Assembly: GCF_032854445.1 (NCBI RefSeq)
Contig: NC_088300.1
Span: forward strand, 18,891,608 to 18,955,607
Direction of reading: 5' to 3'
Source: Liolophura sinensis
Taxonomy: Eukaryota > Mollusca > Polyplacophora > Chitonida > Chitonidae
Length of the DNA: 64,000 bases
In this document: in pieces, positions 1 to 13,065 of the stretch
Layout: every line of letters starts with the position of its first letter
Numbering within the stretch: position 1 is the stretch's first letter
Translations under genes and position numbers: made by a program
Notes under the pieces: model-generated
Database searches by the model: none
What the model saw: the letters and a program-made list of their open reading frames with translations, nothing else
Told to the model about the DNA's origin: nothing

Positions 1-1645
1 CACATTACACAAAATCTTATTGGTTTCCTCTGTACATAATTTTTATGGTTTTATCAATAACAAGTGTGTCAAATCACACAGAAACGTATTCACTAATGAC
101 TGCTGGCACAATCGTCTAAAACTTTGCAGGCACCAAACCCTTGACCACTGAGGTCACGTGCTGGAATCCCGGAACCGATTTCACAAAAAAAACATCCCCA
201 ACTTCCAATGTAATGTTTTTCTGTTGGCCTAGATCAAATTGAGACGCGTTTGTATTAACGTAACCAAAGCTCGCCCTTTCTAATATTAACTCACGCTCAA
301 CAAGAAGCTATAAAATCCCTATTCACTGGTGGGCTGAATGTCACAGAGTTTGGCACGTACCGTATAGTATTACTGAATATAAGCTGAATACGTACAAATT
401 TAAAAAGCGTTTAATTTATCCAAGAGTATGTATGAATTAATATAGAGAATGGCTGGAAAAATTGAACAATAAACCATATGTGAATCTGCCAGTCCGTGCA
501 CACTTCAGTCACCGTTTAATGTATGACAACACGTGGCTAAAACATATTTCAATCGAAAGCGGGACTCTCAAGCCTTCTAAAAAGATCATATTTTATTATT
601 TTAATGAGATTTCACTGAATAATACGTAGAACAAAATGTCAGTACTGCACAAATGGCTGGTGTGAATCGAGGCAGACATCTTTATCCAATTTTATCCAAT
701 CAAACACGTTGCTATCAAATTGCGCGGCTCAAGCTGTGACGTAGCCTTTACCTATTCACCCCGTGAAGAGGCATATGATAACATAGACCTACTGCAAGAG
801 ACAACCTCTTTAGTAAACATGCAGTTGCTAAATAACAAATATTTGAGTCAGCAAAAAATTCATGAGTTATGCCCGAAGGTTTATGGGAATGAAAAGACAG
901 CGTCTCACCGGACAATGCTTAAAATTAATTATATTTTGTGATAAAATTTATTTTTTCTAAGTTTATGAGAATTGAAAAATTTAAATTTGGCTACTTTCTT
1001 GCATATCAGGGATGATTTGTTTTCTTTCATAAAATACAGTAAAGTTCTTGGAACGCCGTGTTCCAGCCGAGGTGCTTTCTCTGATGTCCGCGTTAACTAG
1101 GTCAGCACTATTCTCATCTTAGAAGCCACCACCCTAGTGGGGCTTAGATTTATTTCCATTTGTTTTAGAATAGAGCATGAATCTAGTTGTAGAACAATCC
1201 TGTTGTAATTTTGTAAATATTTAATAGGGGTCAAAATCCCCAGCACAACCCTTGCTGAGGCTAGGAACTGAACCGTGCATCTGCAGGCTACTTTAACTGT
1301 GAGTGATATAGTGGGGCTTACTGTAGCAACAGTTCAAGCAGAGGAAGGGATATCCTTCCAGTATGTCCAATTTCCAAGAAAGCTAATTATCACTTCGACC
1401 TTCATACGCCGAAGTTCACAACTTTTATCTGCCCTGAGCTACTGCTTTGACTATCATACAGACTTCCGACGTTATGGAGCTAAAGTAAACGTGACGTCAC
1501 CTTGATGTCGATAATGGAGACGCGTTGAAGCTGTGTCAAGACGAAGGTTCACTAAACTTTTACCGGGTTGAAAAAAATCTAAAAAAACTATTTAACGACG
1601 GTTTAAGATACTCTGAATGATAGTCTTTCAGTTAACACAAACATT
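1..1645. other. Unassigned intergenic DNA
   Basis: AT-rich DNA with no recognisable exon or repeat family. The two short open frames here (720-941 and 1275-1505) have no family resemblance, and their composition is like random AT-rich sequence. Nothing else is visible. Confidence 0.6.
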
Positions 1646-1660
1646 AGTCAGGTGCTGCTG

Positions 1661-1928
1661 GGGGCCTCCGTGGCTCAGTCGGTTAGCGCGCTAGCGCAGC
1701 GTAATGACCCAGGAGTCTCTCACCAATGCGGCCGCTGTGAGTTCAAGTCCAGCTCATGCTGGCTTCCTCTCCGGCCGTAAGTGGAAGGTCTGGCAGCATC
1801 CTGCGGATGGTCGTGGGTTTCCCCCGGGCTGTGCCCGGTGTCCACCCACCATAATGCTGGCCGCCGTCGTATAAGTGAAATATTCTTGAGTACGGCATAA
1901 AATACCAATCAAATAAATAAATAAATAA
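1661..1928 (+). mobile_element. SINE family A, full length, with target-site duplication
   Basis: Complete copy of the commonest repeat in the window. The tRNA-derived head has box A TGGCTCAGTCGG (1671-1682) and box B GAGTTCAAGTCC (1739-1750). A conserved body follows (GGATGGTCGTGGGTTTCCCC, then CGTCGTATAAGTGAAATATT), and the copy ends ACCAATCAAATAAATAAATA. It is flanked by an 11/12 direct repeat, AGTCAGGTGCTG (1646-1657) and AGTTAGGTGCTG (1928-1939), as expected of target-primed insertion. Pol III transcription and mobilisation by a partner LINE are inferred from family knowledge. Confidence 0.9.
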
Positions 1929-1939
1929 GTTAGGTGCTG

Positions 1940-4900
1940 TCTTTCACTTCAGGTAAGAGAATAGAATCATAGAATCAATCAATAGATCAGTCACAGTTTG
2001 AATCTGTCCCGGAATGATAACGTTTAAATGTTATGGCATGTGAGCACGCCAGCGATGTAACGTTAATTATGGTCTACTCAGGTGAAACACCGACCTTATA
2101 ATAAATAAACCTATACCTTTTCAATGCAAAAAAAAAAAAATGGACGGTTACTGTATTTTTGCCCGACAGCTCATGTGTTGTTTTTCCCCCTCACGAGATA
2201 TACGCATGTAAGGATTTGGAGAAAGGCTAAGTATATAAATAGATATGCTATCCAAATGCATGGGGTTGCCGCGTATGTTCTAACACATTTTGTTACTTAA
2301 GCGGAAAAAACAAGCGCTGTGTAAACAGATGATCTGTGTAAGAGTTATTCCGCTTCCAGACATTATACGGCGCCTCCGTCAGGGAGTGTTGATTGTGTAA
2401 CTGTTGTGCACACAGCACATTTGCGCTTCACTTCCGATATAATACTCAAACCAGCACTTCACCGTGATGGAAAAGGAGCACAAGCCCATTCCGTTGAGGG
2501 ATGAAACCATCCCATTTTGTTGCTCGTCGCCTTAGGTACCACTGCGATCGGTTGGTTACCTTAAACAATATGGATTACGTCCAGCTTGATACTTGTTTTT
2601 CGTTTGTGTGTACATTATAACAGTCATTATATTGGCATGGTTTTGGATAGCGAGCCTTGGGGCTTCACTACTAACGGATTAACTATACTGTGCCTTTTTC
2701 TTTCCGCGGTTTCTCTGTAACGTTGTGGAAATGATGATATATGATGTATATACCCATGAGAGGAATCACAAAAAATTACTTGTTCGTTTTTGTTTTGTTT
2801 TAGTGATTTCTGCCCATAGCTCCCAACAGACTACATAGAAATTTAAACCAATACATGCTGATTGACTTACAAGTAAAATATATTTCACGGAAGCCCGTGA
2901 GATGAACTGTATGGCCTGATGCTTGAAGAGCAACCCACCACATCATAAGACATAAGAAACCACAAGGGGCTTAGGTGTAATTGCTTGCTTTCTTTACACG
3001 TGATGTAAGTCCTGTACAGGTATGTGAATGAACTTATATTCACCTGTTCAGTACAGTATATTCTCGAGCGAACAACAAAAAATAATCTCTTTTTAACGAG
3101 ACTCTTTGCGTGAAGTCCGATCTCTACAACTTGTATAAACAGCAGGTTGTATTGTGCTTGTCATCACATATTGTCAGAGCGATTTTGTTTTTACTGATAA
3201 AGTAGCCAACCCAGTTGTTCAGGCCTATATATAATATTGAAATACGATCAACTGAGAATGCCTTACGACTATTTACTGGTATTTTTATAACCAGTAAAGC
3301 ACGGTTTTTATTGCTAAAGTACAGCGACCAGTGTTAATACACAGTGTGTATTGACCGCGGTTCTGCTCATGCGCACACGTGACCATGCATGATGATAACA
3401 ACACGGTAAACTGTAATAGTGCTAAACAAAGAGATCTGCGAAACATAATTCTACCAGTCACATCATGATATACAGCGCACAGTGGTGTTACAGAGGAAGT
3501 AATTAATTATGCAAACGGTTATTGGAGGAATGCGTATTAATAAGTAGATAATCTGTCAGTACTTTAATGTCCATCAAGCTGTAAGTTTTCACTTGTCACG
3601 AATTCGCCCTGACCTTAAAATAGAAGAGCTGTAGGAGCCTGAGCTATGAAAGTGACCACACGCACTGTAATGAACCTATTAATAAAAACACTTAGTATAC
3701 GTGTGAGGATAGCCGCAGATCCAATTGGTAGTGGCACACGGTTAACCCTTTTGTTTACAGTATTTTAACACAAACCGGTATGCAACCACAAAGACGACCC
3801 TAGAATTAATTATAGTCAGCTTACCTATGGCGCCTCAGGCCCATGGATTCATTTAGTCATTAAAACTTAAAATTTTCAATAAAAGCCGTGGGGTAGAATG
3901 TCTTTGTTTATGATACATATCATGTAATCCAGAGCCATCACGTTTTCGTAATGAACCTAACCTATATGCGCCACTTAACCTGTCACTAGTGTGTGACTTA
4001 ACTTCTCCAGGTGATATGTATCTCATTAATGCTATACAATGACGCGAAATCAGCTCTCAGCATGGTTACAGTGGTTATAGACAACGGCCATATATATATG
4101 TATATAACAAACTGGAATAATAATAGATATAATGGCCTATAAATAAACTCTAGGTTAATGATGAAAAAGAAAAAAAAAACCTATGTAGTACGTAGTAGAA
4201 AGCTTGGATAATTAAATTTATTGTACGAATACTGAACGAGATGAAAAGTGTAAGAAGTTTGAATTAAACAATACACGATACTCAGCAGTTAAGTATACTC
4301 TAAGTGATCTATAAAATTTCGTCCACAAAAGACAAATTAGTGTTACAAAATATTTTTTTAGGTGCTGAAACTTACAAATTTCCAGTAGAATTTCATCTCA
4401 TGTTCCATGTAAACCTCAAAACACCTTTCTAAAATCAATAGAATTCTCGGAAACAGGAAAAATGATCAAGTTAGACATGGACGAAATTTATGGTCATTTA
4501 GGGTAATTAGTCGTATGCCAAAGGTCTTCGAAACAAGTAGGAGCCAGAAAAACAGATACGCCCTATCGAAGTTCGTCAAGTCTCAATAATTCATCTTCAT
4601 TCAAGTTAATATTCTCCGTACGAAATTTTTGGACAATTTTGTTTTAATGATCCAATAACTTGTCTCAGTAGATAAACTAAACATTTCATGACAATGGATC
4701 AACAACTTCATGATAATGTGTATTTCAAAACATTTAACATAAAATAAATCCTGCGTAACTTCACCTGACCAGGTAAAGCTGATATACCTACAGGCGTCTG
4801 GCAGTAGCTAACTCAATGACAATCGGAATTTGAACACAGGAAATCGTGGGCAAATCGGAGTTGATCTTACATGACACTGTCTACAACCCCTTCCAGTTGG

Positions 4901-5086
4901 TAGAGGATGTCCCCTGAATGCTATCAAGTATATGCGGAAAACTGTTCGGAAATAATTTGTGTTCTTGGTAGAAAATATCCATATAGAGGCCAAGGTCATA
5001 TTGTGCATGAATGGACGGAGTGTCCATTCCTCAGCTCGATTAAGAATTCTGCGTGTAATCATGGCTAGCAATTTTCAAAAAATTTT
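1940..5086. other. Unassigned intergenic DNA
   Basis: About 3.1 kb without a recognisable gene or repeat. It has an A13 run near 2127-2139, short TA-rich tracts (for example 4090-4105), and an imperfect 23-base palindrome at 3333-3355. Open frames are short and unconvincing. Confidence 0.55.
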
Positions 5087-5113
5087 GGTGTTTTATGCTG
5101 TACTCAAGAATAT
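5087..5113 (-). mobile_element. SINE family A, 3'-end scrap
   Basis: Read on the minus strand, this is the end of the family A body (ATATTCTTGAGTACAGCATA followed by AAACACC). Only about 27 bases match, so it is a relic or a very short insertion. Confidence 0.5.
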
Positions 5114-5954
5114 CGCAATGGCTATTATACACTGTTTTATATATATGTATATATATGTTTTATATATATAGGCCTGCAATTCAAATAGAAATGAAAACTA
5201 GGTTCCCTTGTGTGTAGTTATTTTCATGTTTCATTTTAGTCTAATGTGATCAAGCATATAGATTCGCAATAGCTATGATATGCCACAAAATGTCGATGTC
5301 GTGCACTCAAACCTCCGTTGGCTAATTTTAAGTGACAGAATGTCAAAAATTGTATAAACCCGATTAACCGACCGGCGGAATGATGTTTATCACCAAATAA
5401 GTACACGGCCTAAATTAGGCCTATATACACTGCAGCATGACTTTGATGACATTTTTCTATTAATGTGTAATCTTAGTTTACAAACAGATTGTTATCATAA
5501 CGTACATTTCAAACGCAAACAGTGCACGAATATAAATGTATAGTTTGTGACACAGACAACTGGGCTTCATTAGATAACTGTTGTAAATGCACGTTTTTTT
5601 AACCACAGATGGTCACATTGAGTGTGTTGTGTCACGCGGACAACGCTGTGGGATAGGGGGAGATGGATATGATATCTCCGCCATAGCCGCATATACCTAC
5701 AGTGTAGAAACACTGAACTGACCATGCATGGCGGATATCCGTGGTGAAGCACAACTCTATATATATGTCAGTTATCTAAGGAGCACTTACTTGTGTATAT
5801 ACCTTATAGCTGCTTTGATATATATGTAAAATAAGCTTCATTCATCCCAAATCTACATGGTCAACATGGTTAAAAAGGTCGGCTCTGTTCTAGCTCTCTC
5901 CATTTGAAACATAGGCCTACATGTATCAGTTTCACAGTCATTCATATATATAGA
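5114..5954. other. Unassigned intergenic DNA with TA-rich tracts
   Basis: Contains short TATATA/TGTATA runs at about 5140-5170 and 5757-5770. No supported gene. Confidence 0.5.
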
Positions 5955-6184
5955 GCCCGATAACCAAGGAGCCTCCTACCATGTGGTCACTGTGAGTTCA
6001 AGTCCAGTTCTGGTCTCGTCGTGTCCAGCTCTGGCCTGTGAGTTCAGGTCTTCCAGCAACCTTGGGATGGTCGTGGGTTTCCTCTGGGCTCTGCCCGGTT
6101 TTCTCCCATCATAATGCTGGCTGCCGTCGTTTAGGGGAAATATTCTTCCGTACGGCGTAAAACACCAATCAAATAAATAGATAT
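5955..6184 (+). mobile_element. SINE family A, diverged copy
   Basis: The head is degraded, but the box B region (GTGAGTTCAAGTCCAG), the GATGGTCGTGGGTTTCC segment and the 3' end (TACGGCGTAAAACACCAATC then AAATAAATAG) are clear. There is a local duplication around GTGAGTTCA(A)GTC (5991-6045). Confidence 0.85.
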
Positions 6185-6490
6185 ATGTGTATATAGGGAC
6201 GTATACGGTAACCATTATGTATCATCTAATGACGCAAGAAACTAAAATCCTGTCAGATATTCTGCACAAAAGTAATATACTGCGCGTTTCAAAATGATAT
6301 CGAATTGATTAAAACACCAGGTGATTTACAATTTAATATCTTCTCCATAGTCAAAAGAAAGAACATCTGAAAGAACTGTGGTCTGCTCAAAATTTAAATG
6401 TTGGCAAATGAAACGGGCGTGCATCGGTTAAATTAACCATGATTATAAATTCGTCTACATGTGCTTCATAGCAAACACTGACCACAATTC
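6185..6490. other. Unassigned spacer between two SINEs
   Basis: No recognisable feature. Confidence 0.5.
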
Positions 6491-6505
6491 AGGACAATTT
6501 TTAAG

Positions 6506-6679
6506 GGCTCAGTCGGTTAGCGCGCTAGAGCAGCGCAATGACCCAGGAGCCTCTCACCAATGCGGCCGCTGTGAGTTCAAGCCTAGCTCATGTTGGCTTC
6601 CTCTCCGGACGTACGTGGGAAGGTCCTTACAGCAACCTGCGGATGGTCGTATAAGTAAAATATTCTAATCAAATAAGAT
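6506..6679 (+). mobile_element. SINE family A with internal deletion, flanked by perfect TSD
   Basis: Has box A (GGCTCAGTCGGTTAGCGC) and box B regions. It then jumps from GCGGATGGTCG directly to TATAAGTAAAATATTC, so the central body (about 70 bases relative to other copies) is missing. The 3' tail is short (AATCAAATAAG). An 11-base perfect direct repeat CAATTTTTAAG flanks it (6495-6505 and 6680-6690). Confidence 0.88.
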
Positions 6680-6690
6680 CAATTTTTAAG

Positions 6691-6912
6691 AGTTGTTTAT
6701 TTGATCACGGAAAAAATCCATGGAGTTGATCAAAGAATATTAATTTCGTACAGCAATGAGATTATTAATTCCGTGTAACAGCGAGATGCGGTCAGCTTAA
6801 AACTACCACTTATATACATACCTGCACTCATACAGTGTATTCCATCAAGGTAAGCCGATAACCGGTGAGCGATAAAAGATCTCCGCATAGTTTATAAGCT
6901 CCATGTATACAG
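6691..6912. other. Unassigned spacer before tandem arrays
   Basis: No gene or repeat recognised. Confidence 0.5.
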
Positions 6913-7300
6913 CCTTGAAAAGCTGTCAGTTATAAATTATCTCAATATTTTAATGTACGGCCCTGAAAAGCTGTCAGTTATAAATTATTTCAATATATAA
7001 ACAATGTAAGACCATGAAAAATCTGTCAGTTACAAATTATCTCAATATAATAGCTCAATGAAACTCTATCTATTCCATATTATGTCAATGTATAATCTCT
7101 ATATACGGCCATGAAAACCTGCCAATAAAAAATTATCTCAATATACATGTTAAATGTAATGCCGCGAAAACCCTGTCAGTCACAAATTATTTCAATATTT
7201 GAATGCAGGGCTGTGAACAGGTGAATGTATGCATATACATAGGTACAAAATAAGTCTGTCTAAAGTCTAAAATCTGTCAGTTATAAATTATCTCATTATA
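6913..7300. repeat. Degenerate tandem array, ~50 bp unit
   Basis: At least six diverged units share CTGTCAGTTATAAATTATCT followed by CAATAT. Clear occurrences begin near 6922, 6970, 7022, 7116, 7165 and 7266. Spacing is about 48-53 bp where adjacent units are intact and roughly double where a unit has decayed. It lies directly before the 76 bp array, but the units are unrelated. Confidence 0.8.
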
Positions 7301-7367
7301 TATAAGTTAAGGGCGCGGGTTCTTGGCAGACCATTTTCACACATTACATCTCATTGTATGCGGCTGC

Positions 7368-8667
7368 GGCTTTGTCAGCGGGTAACTGGCTAAGGCCAGT
7401 GGTCAACACAGTCATGGACCTGATCGCTGTCATACACTAAGTCAGGGGGTTTGGCAGGTAACTGGCTGAGGGCAGTGGTCAGCACAGTCGTGGACCTGAT
7501 CGCTGTCATATACTAAGTCAGGGGGTTTGTCAGGTAACTGGCTGAGGGCAGTGGTCAACACAGTCATGGACCTGATCGCTGTCATATACTAAGTCAGGAG
7601 GTTTGGCAGGTAACTGGCTAAGGCCAGTGGTCAACACCAGTCATGGACCTGATCGCTGTCATATACTAAGTCAGGGGGTTTGGCAGGTAACAGGCTGAGG
7701 GTAGTGGTCAGCACAGTCATGGACCTGATCGCTGTCATATACTAAGTCAGGAGGTTTGGCAGGTAACTGGCTGAGTGCAGTGGTCAACACCAGTCATGGA
7801 CCTGATCGATGCCATATACTAAGTCAGGAGGTTTGGCAGGTAACTGGCTGAGGGCAGTGGTCAACACCAGTCATGGACCTGATCGCTGTCATATACTAAG
7901 TCAGGGGGTTTGGCAGGTAACAGGCTGAGGGTAGTGGTCAGCACAGTCATGGACCTGATCGCTGTCATATACTAAGTCAGGGGGTTTGGCAGGTAACTGG
8001 CTGAGGGCAGTGGTCAACACCGGTCATGAACCTGATCGCTGTCATATACTAAGTCAGGGGGTTTGGCAGGTAACAGGCTGAGGGTAGTGGTCAGCACAGT
8101 CATGGACCTGATCGCTGTCATATACTAAGTCAGGGGGTTTGGCAGGTAACTGGCTGAGGGTAGTGGTCAACATCAGTTATGAACCTGATCGCTGTCATAT
8201 ACTAAGTCAGGGGGTTTGGCAGGTAACAGGCTGAGGGTAGTGGTCAGCACAGTCATGGACCTGATCGCTGTCATATACTAAGTCAGGAGGTTTGGCAGGT
8301 AACTGGCTAAGCGCAGTGGTCAACACCAGTCATGGACCTGTCGACGCCATATACTAAGTCAGGGGGTTTGACAGGTAACTGGCTAAGCGCAGTGGTCAAC
8401 ACCAGTCATGGACCTGTCGACGCCATATACTAAGTCAGGAAGTTTGACAGGTAACTGGCTAAGGGCAGTGGTCAACACCAGTCATGGACCTGATCGATGC
8501 CATATACTAAGTCAGGAGGTTTGGCAGGTAACTGGCTGAGGGTAGTGGTCAACACCAGTTATGAACCTGATCGCTGTCATATACTAAGTCAGGAGGTTTG
8601 ATAGGTAACTGGCTAAGGGCAGTGGTCAACACCGGTCATGAACCTGATCGCTAGCATATATTAAGTG
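7368..8667. repeat. Tandem satellite array, ~76-77 bp unit, about 17 copies
   Basis: Units contain GGTAACTGGCTGAGGGCAGT, GGTCAACACCAGTCATGGAC, CTGATCGCTGTCATATACTA and AGTCAGGGGGTTTGGCA. The ATACTAAGTCAGG motif recurs every 75-79 bases from about 7435 to 8581. Two variant unit types alternate in places: AACAGGCTGAGGGTAGTGGTCAG near 7689, 7919, 8072 and 8225, and AACTGG...GGTCAACACC elsewhere. This gives a dimeric higher-order pattern of about 153 bp between 7919 and 8225. No long open frame runs through it. Confidence 0.95.
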
Positions 8668-9764
8668 AAAAATTACCAAGTCTAAATCCAATCAAATAAA
8701 CAAATAAATCTCAGTATACCCATGCATTATAGCTTTTTAAAGCTTTTTAAAGTTCGCTAGTGATTGCAATGCCAGTTTAATCCACGGTGTTATTGCAATG
8801 TTGTTAAATGTCGTTGAGTCATACAGTATTTACACGTTATACCACATATCAATGAACTGATATGATCCATGATATGATATGAACCAATGAACTGATATCC
8901 AAGATTTACTTTTGACTGGCCATGACAAATGGTTTTCAGTGTTGCTATTGATGCTATTTCGTATGACTGGAAATCTCTACACATAACACACTTTAAAAGA
9001 ATTGTGGCATAGAATTTGCTGCCTTATGAAGTTATCTCAGCTCTGTAACTGTTTGATATTAAAAATGCATAGCTTTATAGCCTGACAATAAAATAGAAGA
9101 ATGCAGCAAAGCCTCCACAGCCGAACACAATACAGTGAGGGTATTATGTCGCGGACAAATACACATGGACTGACATTTTTAATATAGCTCATGACTTGTG
9201 TACGGCTGGACATTTTCCCATGCATATCTAGAGCTCATTCGTGAATGAACAAGAATGCAACAAAAAAGGACAATTCAGTCAATAAACTAGCAAACACTTA
9301 ATCGCATAATTCCAATTTTGTGGTATGAACTAAAACTGACATACAGCTTTTGGCTTCACTGTATACATGCGTTGACAATATATATTCTGTGCGCCGTCAA
9401 ACTTTTCGCACGATTAAGAACAATTTTAAATGCAATTAATTTATCGTCCTTAATGTTTTAATTAATTATAGCGTTTATATAATTATGCTTGGTGAGTTAG
9501 CTTACGCATCCAGTGATATTTAAACCATATAAAATATGCTTAAAACATCACCAGGTGAACGTGGGGAAATTTTGAAGAAATTGGGAAACACATATATGGA
9601 CGTATCTATACACTGTAACGCCCCATGGTGCTGTAAACGTCAAATGACGTAATGTTTTATTCACTTTCATACTATAGTTTAGCCTCGATCAAGCGTCATC
9701 AAACGTTTTGTGTTACTAACTTGTTCTTTATTTGCATGAATAGTCTTGATAACAAAAAGGCTTA
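8668..9764. other. Unassigned intergenic DNA
   Basis: Begins with an AATCAAATAAACAAATAAAT tail (8689-8708) that resembles a SINE 3' end without a body. A small duplication containing AATGAACTGATAT (about 8851-8900) is the only other structure seen. Confidence 0.5.
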
Positions 9765-9768
9765 TTAA

Positions 9769-9906
9769 GCCTGCCTGGTGAGGGGCAGTGGTTTACTTAG
9801 AGGACTCCTATTTCCTTCACCCCTAACCCTGAACCCCGTGATATAAGTGAAACATGCATTTCTGAGTACATCCATGGTGTTAAATATACTAATCAAATAA
9901 AATAAA
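9769..9906 (+). mobile_element. SINE family D, truncated copy
   Basis: Has the family D order: CAGTGGTTTACTTAGAGGAC, TTTCCTTCACCC, GATATAAGTGAAACATGC, then a tail ACTAATCAAATAAAATAAA. The head is missing. The same order is seen on the minus strand at 38182-38310 and 33575-33840. Confidence 0.7.
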
Positions 9907-11052
9907 TTAAAACCAATAAAATTAAATACCAAAAGAAGCTGGCAGCTAATATATGTCGTGTGAGATTGTTTGACATCTTCAACCACATTTGTTAATCACT
10001 TCACAAAATGTTAGCAGTCCGGGAAATTCATTCAGTTTGAATATAGACAGTCGTTTTCAGATTGGACTTTTATTTTTCGTCATAATGCACGAAGGCATAA
10101 ATTGTTTAAAGCCCGTCGTAATAATGAAATATAATTAAAGATTACATCTTATGCCAATTTCAGATTTAACCTTAAGCCACGTCTTCAATTTTGTACTTTA
10201 AAAATGTGTAACATAATACTAAAGATGATTTGAAACTGTTGCTGATATACATTGACTCTAGAGAACTGCATTGTCTGCTACCATTATTAGCTAATACACT
10301 TTCTAACAACTGCAGTTATTGTGTATATAGATACGTACGTTTAGTAAACCAATTTATCAGGTGTGAACTGTTACACATTACGTTTCAATACATTTTTATG
10401 TCACCCACCCAATTCTTGATAAGTTTCCTGTTGAGAGAGACCATTACAGTTAGGTTTCATATCATTTTTAAAATTAGATAAACAGAGACACGCACTATGT
10501 CGGATTATCATATCCAGCTTGTGGGTCATAAGAGTATAGCGTTTCATGTACAAAGACTTAAAGTGTTCCCTATTTTAATTATGAAATCAAATCCACAACT
10601 AACAGTTGATACCAGTATATATATTTTCGAATAACATATTCACTCTATATAAAAAATAACCAGACCCAGCTTTTTCGCTAAAATTAATATATACGTATAA
10701 AGGAATGTTAGCTATCACATCATGTTTCGCATAGCGTGAGACTGCCGATCAGCGCATGTCAGCACATCACGTGACAACAACGACGCCATTCAGTTGAGAG
10801 TTATCTGAGGGGCGGATCTGAGAAGCTTCTCAAGGTCCTTTGGAAGGTTTTGCCTTAAGTAGGCTTACCTATTATTTACATCAGCAAGGATGAGCTTATA
10901 TTATAGTATCTGCTCAAGAGAATGAGTACAGTTGAACCCACAATCACGTGTCTTTTTCACGTTTGCCATAGAGCTGACGTCATGATGGCCGTCTTCCAGA
11001 ACCTCATATACTGACTCGCGTTACCTTGTTAGCGTCCAGTGAACAACTCATC
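9907..11052. other. Unassigned intergenic DNA
   Basis: No recognisable gene. It contains CACGTG at 10769-10774 and otherwise looks like random AT-rich DNA. Confidence 0.5.
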
Positions 11053-11186
11053 TGTCAGCAACCTGCGTATGGCCGTGGATTTCCCCGGTGCTCTGCATTT
11101 TTTCCTCCCACCACAATGTTGGCCGCCGTCGTATAAGTGAAATATACGATCTTGAGTTTCACACCAATGAAATAAATAAATATAAA
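11053..11186 (+). mobile_element. SINE family A, 5'-truncated
   Basis: Starts inside the body at CAGCAACCTGCGTATGGCCG, continues through GGCCGCCGTCGTATAAGTGA, and ends ACACCAATGAAATAAATAAA. No tRNA head. Confidence 0.85.
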
Positions 11187-13065
11187 TCCAATGTACAATT
11201 CCATTACGGCAATGCTATCAAATTTAAAATATAAAAATTACAACAATAAAATCAGGCTCTTGGAGATTTATAATACTACATCTAATTGCTTGTTTGAGTG
11301 GCATTTATAAATTGGGATGGAAGTTGTCACTTGCCAAAGATGTTAGTACAGGTCTACATCGAAACGTCGTGTTCAGTAAACCAAGAAGTTATATAAGTAT
11401 ATCCACAAGAATGCCTTGTCCAGTGTACTTACATCTAATTCATTTCACCTGCGCTCAAATGTTTTCCTTTTCCTCACTGTAAACGAACTGGCGTGCGCAA
11501 ACCAATAAGTCTGTAAGAATCAGTGTACGTATAGTTAAGCTTTCCCGCACACTTGACTTGGACGCCGAGCAAAGCGAGACACTGTGCGTTTCTGCGAGAC
11601 TAACACCTTCGGGACTTAGGCGAGACTGCAATTAAGGTCAGTGCAATTAATCCGAGTCGGACGTTTACCGGGACCCACAGGCGTACGGATAGAACATGTC
11701 GTCATCCAGGGGGATATGAGCAGAAGTGTGTTATAGATTAAATGGATTCCTGATTACTTGGACTGTCATCGATTCCAAGGTTAGCAAAGATGAGGGGAAA
11801 GACTGAATACAGTATGCAATGCAATAGGTATTACAGCGACAAATCCTACTTTCTTCCATGCGTCGAAGAGGAACTTCGTTGACTTATGTGCATAAGGGAT
11901 ACCAGTAATTCCAAACTTCATTAGATGGATGCATACTTTTATCTGTTTGTACTAATGTTAAATTACCAGCACATGCAGTCGGAATAGGAGAAAAAAGCAC
12001 TGAGCTCCTTGTGGTGTGATTTGCCATACGCATGCGCGTATTAATTATACAACCATACATCGTATAGAATGCACGAAACCCCAGCGCGATAGTTTTAATA
12101 TCTGTTGATTTAAAAGATATTATTTAATACATGAATATTACAACTCCTTAAAAACATGCCATTATTAACTCTGTATGTGCGACAAGGTTTCACTGACTTA
12201 TATTATGATGTCGGATGACGTTTTGATTACTATCAAGCGGACGTGTCAGCATACAAACTAATTTACATCTTAACTGTATTTTTTATTGTCTACCTTTTAG
12301 TGACTAAACTAACGGGAATTATCACCGATATGGACATGGTTAAAGCTGGTCAGAGTAACAACCATAACTATCACTGTGACAGTATTATTAATTTTTTAAA
12401 AATCAAAAGATATTTTGTACTGCATTGGTTTGATAAATGAATTGCAAGTAAGCCCTAACTAAAGATTAAAGTTAAATTTAAATTAATTTTTCATTTTTGT
12501 GACTTTTCTTTCTCACCTTTAATTCATGCACACAAGCCTTTTGCAATTTCTGTACGTATTTCAGGAATTAACAATATGTCCAATATCAGCACCGGCCATC
12601 AGTTTGCAAACAGCTACAGAACAAGGCTTCTATACCAATACTGAAGTGTACAAGGCATGTTGTACATGCACTTGTTTTGAAACTGAACATTGTGTTACGA
12701 CGTAAAATCCTATACCGTATCTGTTTCACAGCCGATGAATTTGAGTCGCGGCAAATATAAAAACGCACACTGTGTAAACACAAAAGCATATGTGGAAGTA
12801 ATTTAGCACAGTTCTTTTCACAATAAATGTTTCATCCGACTCCATCCTGGAAGAGCGCGCGGCTCTGTTACGAGTAATAATCCATATATATTATTAATAG
12901 CTGTAATTTATAAACGCTGGATAGGCAACCCAGGTGTCCATTCTAGATGTTGTAAAGAGACATGAAAACCAAGATATCTATATCATCTGCGTATATGATA
13001 AGAACAAACGGGTCGTGGGGCCCTTTTTGGCTGTCTGTACACCGTGTTTGTCTTCCAACAATTTC
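11187..13065. other. Unassigned intergenic DNA
   Basis: About 1.9 kb with no supported exon or repeat. Short open frames such as 12243-12440 are AT-rich and unconvincing. Confidence 0.5.

Noticed and set aside
1661-1760. Functional tRNA gene
   Set aside because: Boxes A and B are present but spaced too widely, the cloverleaf does not close, and the sequence continues into a repeated SINE body.
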